This document shows, one piece after another, positions 8,763 through 20,608 of a stretch of DNA of 64,000 bases; position 1 is the stretch's first letter; each line of letters starts with the position of its first letter. Below the pieces are notes generated by a model. The model saw nothing but the letters and a program-made list of their open reading frames with translations, made no database searches and was not told the origin of the DNA. The DNA is from Protopterus annectens (taxonomy: Eukaryota; Chordata; Ceratodontiformes; Protopteridae), in contig NC_056734.1 in NCBI RefSeq assembly GCF_019279795.1, positions 1,140,146 through 1,204,145 on the forward strand. Reading direction: 5' to 3'. The position numbers and the translations under genes were made by a program.

Positions 8763-11574
8763 TCACTCATCAAGATTTTTCTCGAAGAGTGCTAATGAAG
8801 AATGTTGTTTGATATAGATAGGTAGCTTGCTCCAGAGTATGGTAAGTTTCCGGGACAGGAATCTATCCCTCCAGCATGTTCTGTTTATTGTGGTGACATC
8901 CCTAGACCATGTAGCTTGGAGACACTGGGATTTCTTTAAGTGGAGCATGTCCAACAGCTCTGGGTTTGACATAGCTTTGTATGTTACGCAGAGATTGCCT
9001 CTGAGTAGGAGATATGCGACAGAGTAAAACTGGAGTTTTTTGAGACAGTCTGCGTAGGGTATTTGTTTGAGGCCTGTAATCCTCTTTGTGAGGTATTTCT
9101 GTGGCCTTTCCAGTTGTTGTAGCTGTCTTGTGAGGTACATACCAAAATGGGCATTGTACTCTATAATGGGTCTAATGAGTGATGAGTAGAGGGGAACAAT
9201 GACCTCTTTTTTCCAGGATGAGAAACCTTTTGTAATGAGGTGTGCCATGTAGAAGGATTTCCTGACTAATGTGGCAATGTGATTATCAAAGGAGAGACTG
9301 CTGTCCACCTGTGTCCCAAGGTCTCTTATCACACTGTTGGTGTTAAGTAGACTAATGCCTATGTGGTAGTTCATGGGTACAGAGTTTTTACCAAAGGGAA
9401 TGACAATGCACTTTTTGGCACTGAACTTGAGGCCATGGCTTTGACACCAGGCATTTGTCTCAGTGAGGCCCTTTTGTAGGATGTCCACATTTTTAGGAGT
9501 TTCGATTATGGCTCCTAGTTTGCATGTCATCTGTGAACTTCATTAGTCAAAGACCTTCTGTGTTAGCCTGTACTTCAGAGAAGTAGATACCAAACAGGAG
9601 AGGACCCAGGACTGAACCCTGTGGTACTCCACTTGTCACCCATCTGAAGTTGGATTTGGAGTCTGCTACTTTCACAGTGTGGGCTCTGTCAGCAAGCCAG
9701 TTGGCAACCCATCTTGTGACATAAGGATTTATACCTAGTTTAGTAAGTTTATCTATAATTCCAGAGTGGGGGATGGTGGCAAAAGCATTGGCGAGATCTA
9801 GATAGGCTGTGTGAACCACCTTACCCTCGTCTATGGCTTTGGTGACTGCTTCAAAGAAGTCTACCAGGTTTAGGAGACATGATCTGCCTTTGACAAACCC
9901 GAACTGGGTGGGGTCCAGAGTTTGGAGATTACCAGTGTCATTGTTTATAAGTTCCATGATGATACATTCCATGGCCTTGCATACCATGCTCATCAGGCTA
10001 ATGGGGAAGTAGTTCCCAGGGTCTGTGGTGATTCCCCCTTTGTGGAGTGGGATAACTGTCAGTGTGCGCCATTCAGTGGGCATAAAGCCTGAGGTGAGGC
10101 TATGATTGAACATGGTACTTAGGTGGGGTGCCAGTTCGTTCTGTAGTTTGTGTAGAACGCAGCCTGGAATGTTGTTAGGTCCCATGGATGCTGTGTTCTT
10201 GGCTTTGGAGAGTGTGTTTTTTACCTGTGCAGCCGTGATTACAGGAACTTTGCATTCTTCTGGTATAGAGATGGACCCTTTAGGGGGTGAGAGGGGGGTA
10301 AAGTTAGCACTGAACCTATCTACCAGGATGTTAGCAATATCTGTTGGTTCTGTATATTTAGTGCCATTGTGTTGTAGCTCAGAGCAGATCTGAGTGTTGC
10401 CATTGAGATTCTTGACATAGCTATAGAATGCTTTGTGGTTGTCCTTAGAATCAGTGGGGATTTTGTTTTCATGAGAGATCTCAGCTTCTTACTGAGGCTG
10501 ACCAGGGAGTTCCTCCAATCATGGGATTTTACTCTTTTTTGCAACAGTTTCTTTCTCCTGTTGTAGAGTTTGTTTATGGTGGGGAACCACCAGATTGGCT
10601 TCCTTTTTTTGGAGGATAGCACCTTAGTTCTGTTAGGGATAGCACAATCCATGCACTTGTGTAAGTGCTTATAAAGTGCATTTGTGTAGGATTCAGCTGT
10701 CGTACCTCTATTGTCCATCTGCATGGGTGTCGTGAAGTTTGCCACTTCTGTGTTAAGAAGCGTGAAGTTGGCTTTGGAAATTTTTTTATGGTGGTTTCCC
10801 TAATGGGGGGTGGGGCGGGATGTGGATGGGTAGAGCGATTAGCTTGTGGTCGGATCTGACCAACAAGGAATTGGTCTCTGGTGTGGAACACCAGTCACCC
10901 ATGTTGGTAATGACCAGGTCTAGGATATTGCTGCCCCTGGTGGGGGTGTGGATAAGTTGATCCAAGGCATTGGAATTTATGAATTCCAGAAAATGTTGAG
11001 CAGAAGAGTTGGTACATGAGTAGTTTCCCCAGTTAATGGTGGGGTAGTTTAAATCACCCATTATTAGGGCATTGGGTTGTACCCTAATATTTTCCAGTGT
11101 ATCAAGAAATGAGGAGTGGGAATCCTGGGGTATAGTGGGGGATCTGTAGCAAGCTACAGTTTGGATAGTGGTCCTGCCCAGAGTTAGTTGCACTTGGATA
11201 ATCTTGGATGCATTTTGCTGAGCAACTAGCCTGGAGGTGTAGGTATCATTAATGAATATGGACACGCCTCCACCTTTAATGTTTCAATCCAGGTTAGGTG
11301 GCCAAAAGTTGTGGCATAAATTATAGTCTGGTAATGCAGGGGTGCTCTCTGTAGCCTTGAGCCAGGTCTCTGTAACTGCACAGATGTCGATGTTCTCCAT
11401 TTTAAGGAGTGCCTCGAGTGAGTGCATTTTCAGGTTTAGACTTCTAGCACTGAGTAGCATTACCCTCAGGTTTTGCTTGCTTGTACCTGTTATGGTGGTG
11501 AATTTGCCATTTGAACCTTGCCTAAAATGCAGTATATGGGTGGCAAGAGCCTTAGCCAGTATCCGGAATTCCAA
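8763..11574 (-). pseudogene. CR1 ORF2: endonuclease-reverse transcriptase pseudogene
   Basis: The apurinic-like endonuclease is at about 11500-10800, with motifs AVTETWL (catalytic Glu), MGDLNYPTINW (Asp/Asn) and LLVRSDHKLI (terminal SDH). The RT follows at about 10185-9300: MGPNNIPGCVLHKL, VIPLHKGG, FGFVKGRSCL, AYLDLANAFATIPH (motif A), SGVPQGSVLGPLLFGIYFSEV (motif B). The active-site box reads FTDD and is preceded by TGA where Trp is expected, with a frameshift straight after. The thumb and C-terminal domain run to 8763 (LFEKNLDE). The enzyme would nick DNA and reverse-transcribe in place; this copy is dead through several indels. Confidence 0.9.
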
Positions 11575-12454
11575 GGGCGACAGGTGCAGGCCATCTCTGG
11601 CAAAGCATCATGGTCTGTTGATCATGTCATCCCAGGCAGACAGATACTGGATCCCCTTAGAATGACACCAGAAACTTAACCAATGTTTGAAGTCAATCAT
11701 TTCGTCCTTGTACTGTGGTATCATTCTGGGTGATGGCAGGATGCTACTCAGGGCTAGGGTCATATCTGCCTGGGCTACAAGATTGGAGAGCTCCTCCATG
11801 TCTCTTTTCATGTAGTGCAGAGAGGTATGTCTCAAGTCATTCACACCAACATGGACAATGACAGAGTCATATTTGTACTTGTTGTGGAGTGACCTGAGCA
11901 GGTGTGTTATGTGGCGGATCCTGGCACCCAACAGGCAGCTGACAGTAACTTTTTCCTTGTTTAGCCTGGTGAGTGGAACATCAGTGTGACTGACTATAGA
12001 GTCACCTATGACTAGAGTGTTGGGTACGTTATGTGGCACACTGAGTATGTGGGCTATGTGTCATTTGGGTTGTGTTGGGGGGTGGAGGTTGCTTGCGTTT
12101 CTGCTTTGGAGGTCTCTGTTGCTTGGGCAGATTTTTATTGAGAGCCACCATGAATGTAGGTGTGCGTTTTGTGTTTCTGTGTGTGTGTTTTGGTGGTGTA
12201 GGTTTTGAGGGACTATGTGATGAGTGTGGTGTGGTGCAAGTATTTACCTTCTCCTCTTGACTGTCTATTTCAGTCTTGGATGAAGAGAGCTTTGATTCCA
12301 GTTTGGCTATATAAATGTATCTCGCACAGGTTGTAGTGTTGGGTGGTAGGAGGAGTGGGTTGTCTGTGTACATGAGGCAATTGCTGCATTGCCCCAAGAT
12401 GCCCAGATTCATCAGGTAGACAGGCGAAAACATCGGGAGATAACCCTTAGACAT
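11575..12454 (-). pseudogene. CR1 ORF1: zinc-finger plus SGNH esterase-like protein
   Basis: The N-terminal part (12454-12029) has a Cys-x2-Cys pair (GQCSNCLMY), a further CAR motif and a heptad-like helix (IAKLESKLSSSKTE), then a Pro/Lys-rich basic stretch, consistent with an RNA-binding ORF1 protein. After a stop, 12039-11575 encodes an SGNH/GDSL esterase fold: block I VIGDSIV, block III VHVGVNDLR, and block V DGLHLSPL with catalytic Asp-His. Esterase domains are established for CR1 ORF1. A TGA at about 11605 precedes CFARDGLHLSP, which remains in the same frame. In the element, ORF1 would package RNA; the esterase role is unknown. Confidence 0.82.
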
Positions 12455-12701
12455 GCCTGGATTGGTGCTTATTTATTAACTACTAAAAACTGTTTTCCTC
12501 TAGTCAAGTGAGGAAAGTTGAGTGCTGTAGTAATTTGTAGATTATTTAGTGCTTACAACAAGTTCTGAACAAGTGCTGAGCTTAAAGAAACAGATTAGAG
12601 TGCTAAAACTAAAGAACTGGCTAGTTCTAAGGGAAAATTTGAAGAGCACACTTTATGGCGCCGGGCGTAGTTTAAGCCTATCTAAGTGGTGATGCATAAA
12701 T

Positions 12702-12704
<3 letters not shown>

Positions 12705-12772
<68 letters not shown>
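12705..12772 (+). repeat. (GT)n(AT)n microsatellite
   Basis: Eight GT then about 27 AT dinucleotides. Flanks are AT-rich and unremarkable. Confidence 0.97.
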
Positions 12773-12778
<6 letters not shown>

Positions 12779-13053
12779 GTAGCAAATGAGCAAACTGATT
12801 TAAACAAATTGCCAATTAACCAATAAAAATCTAAAAACTGAGCCCCGTTTCAGCAGTCTTCGATCAGACAAGTTCTAACTGCACTCTCCTTTCCAGGAGG
12901 GTGCAGGTGAACTTTCTCCAAAAGAAGATGGCCTGGATTAGTGCTCAAGTTATGCAAACAAAGCTAGATTCAGCAGGTCTGAATCTAGCCTATGCTACAG
13001 AAAACAAGGCATACCAATTTCAGAAAGAAACCGTTCAAACAAGCAGGCACAAC

Positions 13054-13345
13054 AAGCCTTTAACCAGAAATTCCCAGCTCAGAAGGGCAGAATCTACCCT
13101 GTCCTCCCACAAGAGTGCAGACCACACCTTCTTAATGTAAAATAACTGGCCCGAAGTCAAAGTGCTTAAACTAGAACAAATACACTTTTAGAATAACAGA
13201 CACTAAGCCTTCAATCAGCAACTCCCAACTTAGAAGGATGTAAGCTACCTGTCCTGCCACAACAGTGCAGACCACAACCTTCTTAATGTAAAAGAACTGG
13301 TCTGAAGCCCAAGTGCTTAAACCAAAGGCTTAGAATAACAGTTAC
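13054..13345 (+). repeat. Two diverged tandem copies of a ~151-bp unit
   Basis: Copy 1 starts at 13054 (AAGCCTTTAACCAGAAATTC) and copy 2 at 13205 (AAGCCTTCAATCAGCAACTC). Both contain CAGTGCAGACCACA-like and CCTTCTTAATGTAAAA words and end near AAGTGCTTAAAC. Identity is roughly 80% by eye. A 79-codon open frame across copy 1 (12901-13140) has no motif I recognise. Confidence 0.8.
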
Positions 13346-14080
13346 AATTTAATCAGGCTACTAACAAGCAGTAATAAATGCAGCAAAATAAATGCAATTT
13401 AGTAATTTTAAGGACAGGCAGCAAAAGCAAAATAAACTAATAAAGTAGAAAGAATACAGTCAAAGCAGATGAATAAAGTGCATGAGCTAACTGCCAGTGG
13501 ATTTTGCAGCTGCTGGTGGAAGTATGAGATCAAGGGGCAATAATTTGATGATAAAGATTAATCAATAACGAAAAAAAGAATGCTCACAATGTATTTATAT
13601 AGCTTATATGGAGCATAATAAAAGACAAATAGATAACTGACACAGCATTGCACAGATATTTGCAATTGAGTTTGCATCAGAACAGTTCATGCAACTGCCA
13701 GACTAAAGATATTATGTAGTCTGTCAGATAAGTGGTTTCAACAAATTAAAAATAAAGTTACTATTTAGTAGCAGTTATGGAGTACCTTGAGTCATCAGAA
13801 TCTGCTATTAAACTTGCTACAACAGCTACTTAAAATGAAGTATGATTTGGCAAGACAAGAACTGATTGTTTGAAAGAAGAAACACAAGACATCAGTTTTA
13901 TGAAATCATCTTCGAGTGGTTTGTGGTAATTAAGCACTAAACATGAGCTTGATGTTAAAGCAATGAGATCACTAAATACTACTTATTAACATGTATTTCA
14001 AATACAATGCCAAACAAACCCCAAGATGGCAGGAGGCAAGTAGATAAAATCAGATAAAATCCAAGAAAAGCTTTATTCTG
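13346..14080. other. No recognisable feature
   Basis: A-rich sequence with no supportable gene or repeat. Confidence 0.55.
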
Positions 14081-14082
14081 CG

Positions 14083-14115
14083 TAAGCGCTTTCGTAATAA
14101 CATTACTTCATCAGA
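14083..14115 (-). ncRNA. Hammerhead-ribozyme-like motif C (best preserved)
   Basis: Minus strand: CTGATGA, one A, a perfect 5-bp stem GTAAT/ATTAC with a GTT loop, GAAA, then GCGCTTACGC. Bases before CTGATGA (ATACGT) and after the presumed cleavage site (ACGC) can pair in part as stem I. The self-complementary AGCGCT would serve as a minimal stem III. The extra A before stem II differs from the textbook minimal hammerhead but recurs in all copies here. It is probably a solitary end of a Penelope-like element. Confidence 0.5.
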
Positions 14116-14389
14116 CGTATGCACGGTTACATAGAAACCTGAATCTACATAGAAAGCCACTGTGATGATTTTGTATAAGGGAAAAGGAATAAAAGAGGAG
14201 CCATGTAATTATGGGCCCTATACTGTTAAGTAATGAAGATGCAAACATATTTGCATGGATATTGGTAAAGAGATTTGGGTGTTTTTGTTTGGTATTATGG
14301 ATAAGGATCAGTTAGTTTTTATTAAAATAAATTATCTCCTGATCACTGATGAATTTTGATAAATTTAGCTTAGGAAGAGACTCAGAGAA

Positions 14390-15600
14390 AGGGGAAGGCA
14401 GAAGCTTTAATAAGGCATTGGATGGTGTTAATTGGGACTTTTTTAATTCGGTCATTAGGACAAGTATTTTGGGGGAGAGTTAGTGGTCAAATGGAGTGAA
14501 GGTACTATATGCAAGGCTATGGATATAGATTTTGGTTAGGGAGAGTAGATTAGAGAGAGTAATGCTACACAGATAAACACAGCAAGGCTGCTCATTCTTG
14601 CTAATCTTGTTTTTAGTGGCTAAATGGAAAGAGTTTAACACAGAGAGGGTGAGAATGTGAATGAAAGATGCAAGGAATTATCATGAAATGGGGATTATGC
14701 ATTATTATACAGATGACTGCATGACACTACTGCAAAAGATGAAGAAGCTGTTGCCTGTAGTTTTAGAGATATTAAGGAGATCTGGAGAGAATTCAGGGTA
14801 CAATTTCCACCCAAACTGGTCTACAGCTATTAATATGAGGAAGAGAGCAGAAAACAGAACTGCCACGGTCAGAAGAGAGATAGGTATATAGGAATTAGAG
14901 CACTTGGTATTTAGGGGGGATCAGAAAGAAGAGAGAAAGTATCAAAGTTGTTGGACAAATGTCAGGTAGTATTGCCTAACTGAAGCAAAGGACTGAGATG
15001 ATAAGGGGTTTGATCCCCCAACAGATGATGCCTATGAGTAGTTATCTAGTTATTAACCTTAATGATGGGATAATTCAGGATGTACAGTACTTGTGTGATG
15101 GGTTTGTGTGGAGAAACAAGAGAGAGGGCATGTGTAGGCAATGGCTGCAGGTGGTTTGGGGATGCCTGAATTTATGAGATATATTATAGCTTTGACTATA
15201 GCAATACAATGTGAGATGATTTGAGAATGCAGGTATAAGATGAGTGAAGGGAGAAGTGGAGAGGTTTGAGGCCGAGAAGGAACACTTGGATTGGTAGAGG
15301 GCAAGAAGTGAGGCTGTATATAACACAAGGTTTGAAAGGAGGTGGAGTGGAACCTTGGGAAAGAGAAACTGACAAACTGAATGCCAAAGGTATGGTTACT
15401 TTCAATAAGCATGGCAGTATTTAAATGTAATAGCACAGAAACAGTGTTTGGCAGACAGAAACAAAAGTGATCAGAGTGTGAAGAGACAAAATGTAGTAAA
15501 TGTAGTGACTATATGGCATAACAGGAAAGAGGCATAGGTAATTGTACGGAAGGGAGTGGGGCAAAGTCTTTGAAGATGGGAAAAGGAAAGAAGATTGCTG
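14390..15600 (+). pseudogene. L1/Tx1-like LINE reverse transcriptase remnant
   Basis: Frames shift repeatedly but motifs appear in the expected order. At about 14412 ALDGVNWDFF corresponds to RT motif A (usually AFD.V.WD.L). At about 14583 QQGCSFLLILFLV corresponds to RQGCPLSPLLF. At 14695-14830 HYYTDDCMTLL is the FADD box, followed by RRSGENSGYNFHPNWS (usually SGYKVN..KS). At about 15096 CDGFVWRNKREGM matches the downstream FIWxNKRxR motif. This order fits the L1/Tx1 group rather than CR1. The endonuclease and 3' end are not identifiable. Confidence 0.65.
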
Positions 15601-16340
15601 TTAAACATAGATTATTCAGTATATTCTCATTGTCAGGTAGGGAAATGGGTTTTGTTTTTCTGTAATACTGATATCAGTACATTATAGAAACATTGTTAAA
15701 CATGTATGCCATGAGTTATTTAAATGTTGCATGCCTAACAAAAAGATAAGGAGCAGATATATTTATTGATATATATTTAATGATAATGATTGGTAAGGAG
15801 TATGTACAAATAAGAGCATGGGAAAAGATTATTCATTTACTAAAGAAACTGAAAAAGTACAATTTCAAGTGGAACAAGAGAAGGATGTCACAGAACCATA
15901 TGAAAAAAAACAGAGTTGTGGTTCAGAGTCTACCAGGGAGTAAAAAACTGGGAGTAAAAAAAAAAACTTAATGAGACTTCCAGATTTGACATAGTATCTG
16001 TCAAAGTTTATTCTTAATATGTCAAAAGTTACTGTACAATTAAAGAATTTATTTGAACAAGATGTGTCATCATACTGCAACAATGAGCAACAGAACTGCT
16101 TTGAATTGCTGGAGCAGTTAGTAACATAAGCACCCACGTGAAGTATTTTGCTGTGAAGCTATACTGCAAGCATGTGTGAGCCAGAAGTAAACTGTTGAAC
16201 TGATTTTAAAAGAAAATAAAAACAGTTGTTTATGAGACAAAAGCCATTAACAAATGCCAGAAAATATATACTCAGATAGAGCTGCTAGCCATTCTATATG
16301 GCTCTGAAAGTTTCATGAATATGTTTTTGAAAAGAAGTGC
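15601..16340. other. No recognisable feature
   Basis: AT-rich, possibly 3' sequence of the upstream LINE remnant, but nothing proves it. Confidence 0.5.
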
Positions 16341-16344
16341 TACT

Positions 16345-17702
16345 GGACTGCTACATGAACTCAGGCAAGAGCTCTCAGCACCACTAGACACCCTATTCAA
16401 CCAAAGCCTGTGCACCAGCTTTGTCCCAGCAGAATGGAGGACAGACACTGTCATCCCTCTGCACAAATGCAGAGCGTCCACCAGCCTAGGCAATTATAGG
16501 CTCATCAGCCTAACTAGCTTGATCTGTAAGGCCAAGGAATGCATTATCATGGACCTTATAAACAAGGACATTGACAACCTCCAAACACTTGATCCCACAC
16601 AGTTTGGGTTTGTCAAAGGGAGATAATGTCTGTTAAACTTGGTCATCTTCATTGAAGCAGTCACCAAAGCCATGGATGAGGGCAAGACAGTGTACACCAC
16701 CTACCTTGACCTAGCCAAAGGCTTCAACACTATTCCCCACTCGGGCATAATAGATAAACTCTCTCAGCTAGGTATCAACCCACATGTTACCAGATGGGTA
16801 GCTAATTGCCTCAATGATAGAACCCACTCAGTCAACATAGGGGAAGCCACCTCTAGTAGTAGACCCGTAACAAGCGGCGTACCCCAAGGATCAGTCTTGG
16901 GGCCTCTACTGTTTGGGATATACTTTTCTGAGGTACAAGCCAAAACCAGTGGTCTGTGGCTGACCATGTTTGCAGATGACTGCAAGCTGGGCGCTGTCAT
17001 AAATTCTCCCAGTGATGTGAACATCCTCCAACAGGCCTTACCCAAGCTAATGACTGGTGCCAGAATCATGGTCTAAAACTGAATGTCAAGAAATGCATCA
17101 TTATCCCCTTTGGGGAAAATCGTGTCCCCACTAATTATCACATTAACAACAATGTACTAAGCATGCAATCAATCATGAGGGACTTGGGTACCCAGGTTGA
17201 TAGCAACCTGACTTTTGACCACCATGTTGCCTCCTTTGTACAGAAGGCTTTCTACATGGCCCACCTCATAAGTAAGGTAAGCCATAAATAAGGGTATTTC
17301 ATCCAGGAACAAGGAGGTCATAACATCCCGTATTCCTCCCTTATTAGACCCATTATTGAGTACAATGCCCCCTTCAGCATGTACTTTGCCAAGCACATGC
17401 TGCAGTTGGAGAGACCACAAAGGTTCCTGACCAGGAAAACCCAGTGTCTCAAACACCTATCCTATACAGATAGGCTAAAAGCCCTGTCCCTCTACTCAGT
17501 CTCATACAGACTGCTCAGAAGTGACTTGTGTCTGGCATACAAGGGCGTCTCAGACTCAGCCTTGATGTAGTTGCTGTATATCTGTACGTCAAACTCAACT
17601 CCACTCAAACAACCCACATGCAAGGTCTCAACTTGGTCAGTGACATTAATAGAACTTGTTGGCAGGACAGATTTGTGTCTCAAAGACTCCCCCCATCTGT
17701 GA
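16345..17702 (+). mobile_element. CR1-type LINE fragment (copy 2), truncated at both ends
   Basis: Plus-strand RT region: LLHELRQELSAPLDTLFNQS, VIPLHKCRAS, FGFVKGR followed by a TAA, TYLDLAKGFNTIPH (motif A), SGVPQGSVLGPLLFGIYFSEV (motif B) and FADDCKLGAV (intact catalytic FADD), then a frameshift near 17075. The thumb continues to about 17700 and stops abruptly after a CCCCCATCTGTG word; the 3' UTR and CCTATGAA tail are missing. Codon-level differences place it with copy 3 (18700-20608), in a different, older-looking subfamily than copies 1, 4 and 5. Confidence 0.9.
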
Positions 17703-17931
17703 AATAAAAAAATGAAGAAATATTCCCTTTTGCTGCGGTGAACTGTCCAATAAATAATCCACAAACCAAAAGACAGCTGGTTCACCCAGGCTAACACTGT
17801 GCTGAAAAGCAAATAAACTGTCTGTGCAATCCAGCAATAAAAGTTCTGTTAAAATCCAGAATTTAATGAAAAGAATGAAATAAAACAAAATAAGAACAAA
17901 AATAATAAAAATTATATCCCTTGTCCAACGA

Positions 17932-17959
17932 TAAGCGCTTTCAAATAGTTCTTCTTCAG
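17932..17959 (-). ncRNA. Hammerhead-ribozyme-like motif D (weak)
   Basis: Minus strand: CTGAAGA, AGAACTATTT (poor stem II), GAAA, GCGCTTATCG. The conserved core words and the GCGC of stem III are present, but stem II barely pairs. Position beside the truncated CR1 copy 2 suggests a Penelope-like end inserted or recombined here. Confidence 0.35.
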
Positions 17960-18149
17960 ATTGTATAATGAAATGAGACATTCATCTGTATATATAAGCC
18001 AGTCAAAATTATTCACCCAATGAGAATATCAACACCAAGGTTCCAGCCAATCCATGTTTGGATTTCTCCATCTGATTTGCATAAACCGGGTTAACAATCC
18101 CATTATCTAAATGGATGCTTCACACAGCTTGCTAATGTTCAGTACTAAT

Positions 18150-18365
18150 GAAATATGCAAAGTAGGTGATGTTAGTAACCAATAGCACTTCCAAGAAGTA
18201 ACAGATGAAGCAGCTAGCTTTCATGCATACGTAGAAGCATGCCCCACACTAATGTATTGGAGTCAGAATATGCAAAATAGGTGAACTAAACAGCCAATAG
18301 TGGCTTCCAAAAAACAGCAAAAGACAAATCTGCTAGCCTTCATGTATTCTTATTGAAAAACTTGT
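18150..18365 (+). repeat. Two diverged tandem copies of a ~115-bp unit
   Basis: AATATGCAAAGTAGGTGA at about 18152 is repeated as AATATGCAAAATAGGTGA at about 18267. Each is followed by AACCAATAG or AGCCAATAG, GC-TTCCAA, CAGCTAGC or CTGCTAGC and TTCATG. There is no coding potential. It could belong to the Penelope-like terminus containing motif D. Confidence 0.65.
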
Positions 18366-18699
18366 CAAATAATCCCAAAAACAGTTCTTTACATAGTTTA
18401 TTTTTATATAATTCCTCTGATACAACTAAAGTAAAATCTACATATATTTCCGAATCAGAAATTTCACTTTACATGATGAAAGCTTAATTACAACAAAAAT
18501 AAACAGTATGCAATCATTTGCACATGATCTCAGTACATAATATAATATGACACTGTCATAGTGCAATAACATTGAATGATTTCACAACTGCTGCTTGTTT
18601 ATGTGCAAAAATCACTTTCTAGAAGGGAATTGTGTAATAATAGTGTAACCTGTCTGGTGGACATCTGCAATAAATAAACTCCATATAAAAGGAAAAAAA

Positions 18700-20608
18700 A
18701 ACTGCTGTCCACAACCAAGAAAGAGCAGGTGCCTAATTGAAAGCAGTCTCACCTTAGTCTGAACAAACAAATAAGTACACTAGTAAAATCCTCCAAAGCA
18801 AACTTTGAGTCCAAACTTGCCACATCTTCTAAAGACAATCACAAGGCTTTCTTTGCATATGTCCGCAAACTCAAGGGAAGCACCCAGAGCTGCTCAGAAC
18901 TGGTGGTCAAGAACACCACATACACAAATAGTAAATCAGGACATTCCCTAGCACCTGCACCCCTACCCTTATATCTAGGGAACAAGTCATCACTGCCCTC
19001 TGAAAGGCAAAAAATACAGTCTGCATGGGACCAGATAACATCTCAGGCTGCATCCTACATGAACTCAGACAGGAACTTGCAGCACCATTAGGCATGGTAT
19101 TCAACCAAAGCCTGAGTACTAGCTTCATCCAAACCAAGTGGGGGACACCCACTGTCATCCCTTTGCACAAAGATGGAGCGTCCACCGATGCAGGAAATTA
19201 TAGACTCATCAGCCTAACTAGCCTGATCTGCAAGGCCATGGAAAGGATTATCATGAATCTCATTAACAAGGACATTGGCAACCTCCAGACACTTGACCTC
19301 ACACAGTTTGGTTACATCAGCGGCAGGTCATGCCTGCTAAATTTGGTCAACTTCTTTTGAAACAGTCACCAAAGCCATGGATGAGGGGAAGACGGTGCAC
19401 ACCAGCTACCTTGACCTGGCTAAACCCTTCGATACTATTCCTCACTTGGATATAATAGATAAACTCTTTCAACTAGGCATCAATTTGTATGTTACCAGAT
19501 AGGTAACAGACTGGCTCACTGATAGAACCCACCTGGTCAAAATAGGGGAAGCTACCTCAAGCAGTCGACCCGTAACGAATGGTGTATCCCAGGGATCGGT
19601 TTTGGGGCCCTTATTGTTTGGGATATACGTTTCTGAGGTGCAGGCCAAAATCAGTGGGCTATAGCTGACCAGGTTTGCAGATGACTGTAAGCTGGACCCT
19701 GTCATCAGTTCCCCTAGTGATGTGGACATCCTCCAAGGGGGTCTCACCCAAACATATGACTGGTGCCAGAAACATGGCCTCAAACTGAATGCCAAAAAAT
19801 GCATCATTATCCCCTTTGGGGAGAGTGACATCCCAACAAATTATCACATTAATAACAAGGTCCTAAGTACGCAATCAGTTGTGAGGGACTTGGGCACCCA
19901 GGTTGTTAGCAAACTGACTTTTGATCACCATATTGCCTCTGGTGTACAGAAAGCTTTCTACATGGTCCACCTCATTAGTAAGGGTATCTCATCCATGGAC
20001 AAGGTGGTTATAACATCCCTGTATTCTTCTCTAATAAGACCCATTATTGAGTACAATGTCCCTTTTGGCATGTACCTCACAAAGCACATGCAGTAGCTGG
20101 AGGGACCGCAGAGTTTCCTCACCAGGAGAATCCAGGGCCTCAAATGTCTACCCTACACAGATAGGCTAAAGGCCCTGTCCCTCTATTCAGTCTCCTACAA
20201 ACTCCTTAGAGGTGACCTCTGTCTGGCATACAAAGCAATCTCAGACCCTGCTTTGATGGGACTGCTGCATATCCGCAAGTCAAGCTCCACTCATGTAACC
20301 TGCATGGGGGACCTCAACCTGGTCTGTGACATCAATAGGACTTGTAGGCAGGACAGATTTGTGTCCCAGAGACCCCCCCTTTTGTGGAATAGACTGCCGC
20401 TCCATGTCAAACAGAGTACCTCATTAACGCTTTTTAAGTATGACCTGGATAACTGGATGGGGAACAGAAAATACACCCCTGGGATTCCACCTGTGTCCCT
20501 GCTGGACAGGGGCATCGGGTGCTGACTTGTCAGAACATGGGCTAAATTCTTGGCTAGGCTTGTAAGGGCCTCAGGGCCAGTAGCCTAGTAACTTCCTATG
20601 ATCCTATG
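18700..20608 (+). mobile_element. CR1-type LINE fragment (copy 3), 5'-truncated with intact 3' tail
   Basis: Begins in the EN-RT linker (SKDNHKAFFAYVRKLKG-like at about 18835). It runs through MGPDNISGCILHELRQEL, VIPLHKDGAS, SGRSCLLNLVNFF, a one-base insertion near 19355, YLDLAKPFDTIPH (motif A), motif B with NGVSQGSVLGPLLFGIYVSEV, a TAG before an intact FADDCKL box, and the thumb (RPIIEYNVPFGMYLTKHMQ then TAG). The C-terminus ends at a TGA near 20523. The 3' end has CCTATGATCCTATGAA at about 20595-20608. Several stops and frameshifts make it inactive. Confidence 0.92.

Larger units (their letters stand above)
8593..12460 (-). mobile_element. CR1-type LINE, nearly full length (copy 1)
   Basis: About 3.87 kb on the minus strand, with, 5' to 3': an ORF1 zinc-finger/coiled-coil region, an ORF1 esterase region, endonuclease, linker, reverse transcriptase, a short 3' UTR, and a tail of 8-bp repeats (CCTATGAA-like words at 8593-8620 read on the minus strand). 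An 8-bp terminal microsatellite instead of poly(A) is a hallmark of the CR1 clade. Stops and frameshifts are scattered, so the copy is inactive. It is very similar to the copy at 52293-55567. Confidence 0.92.
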
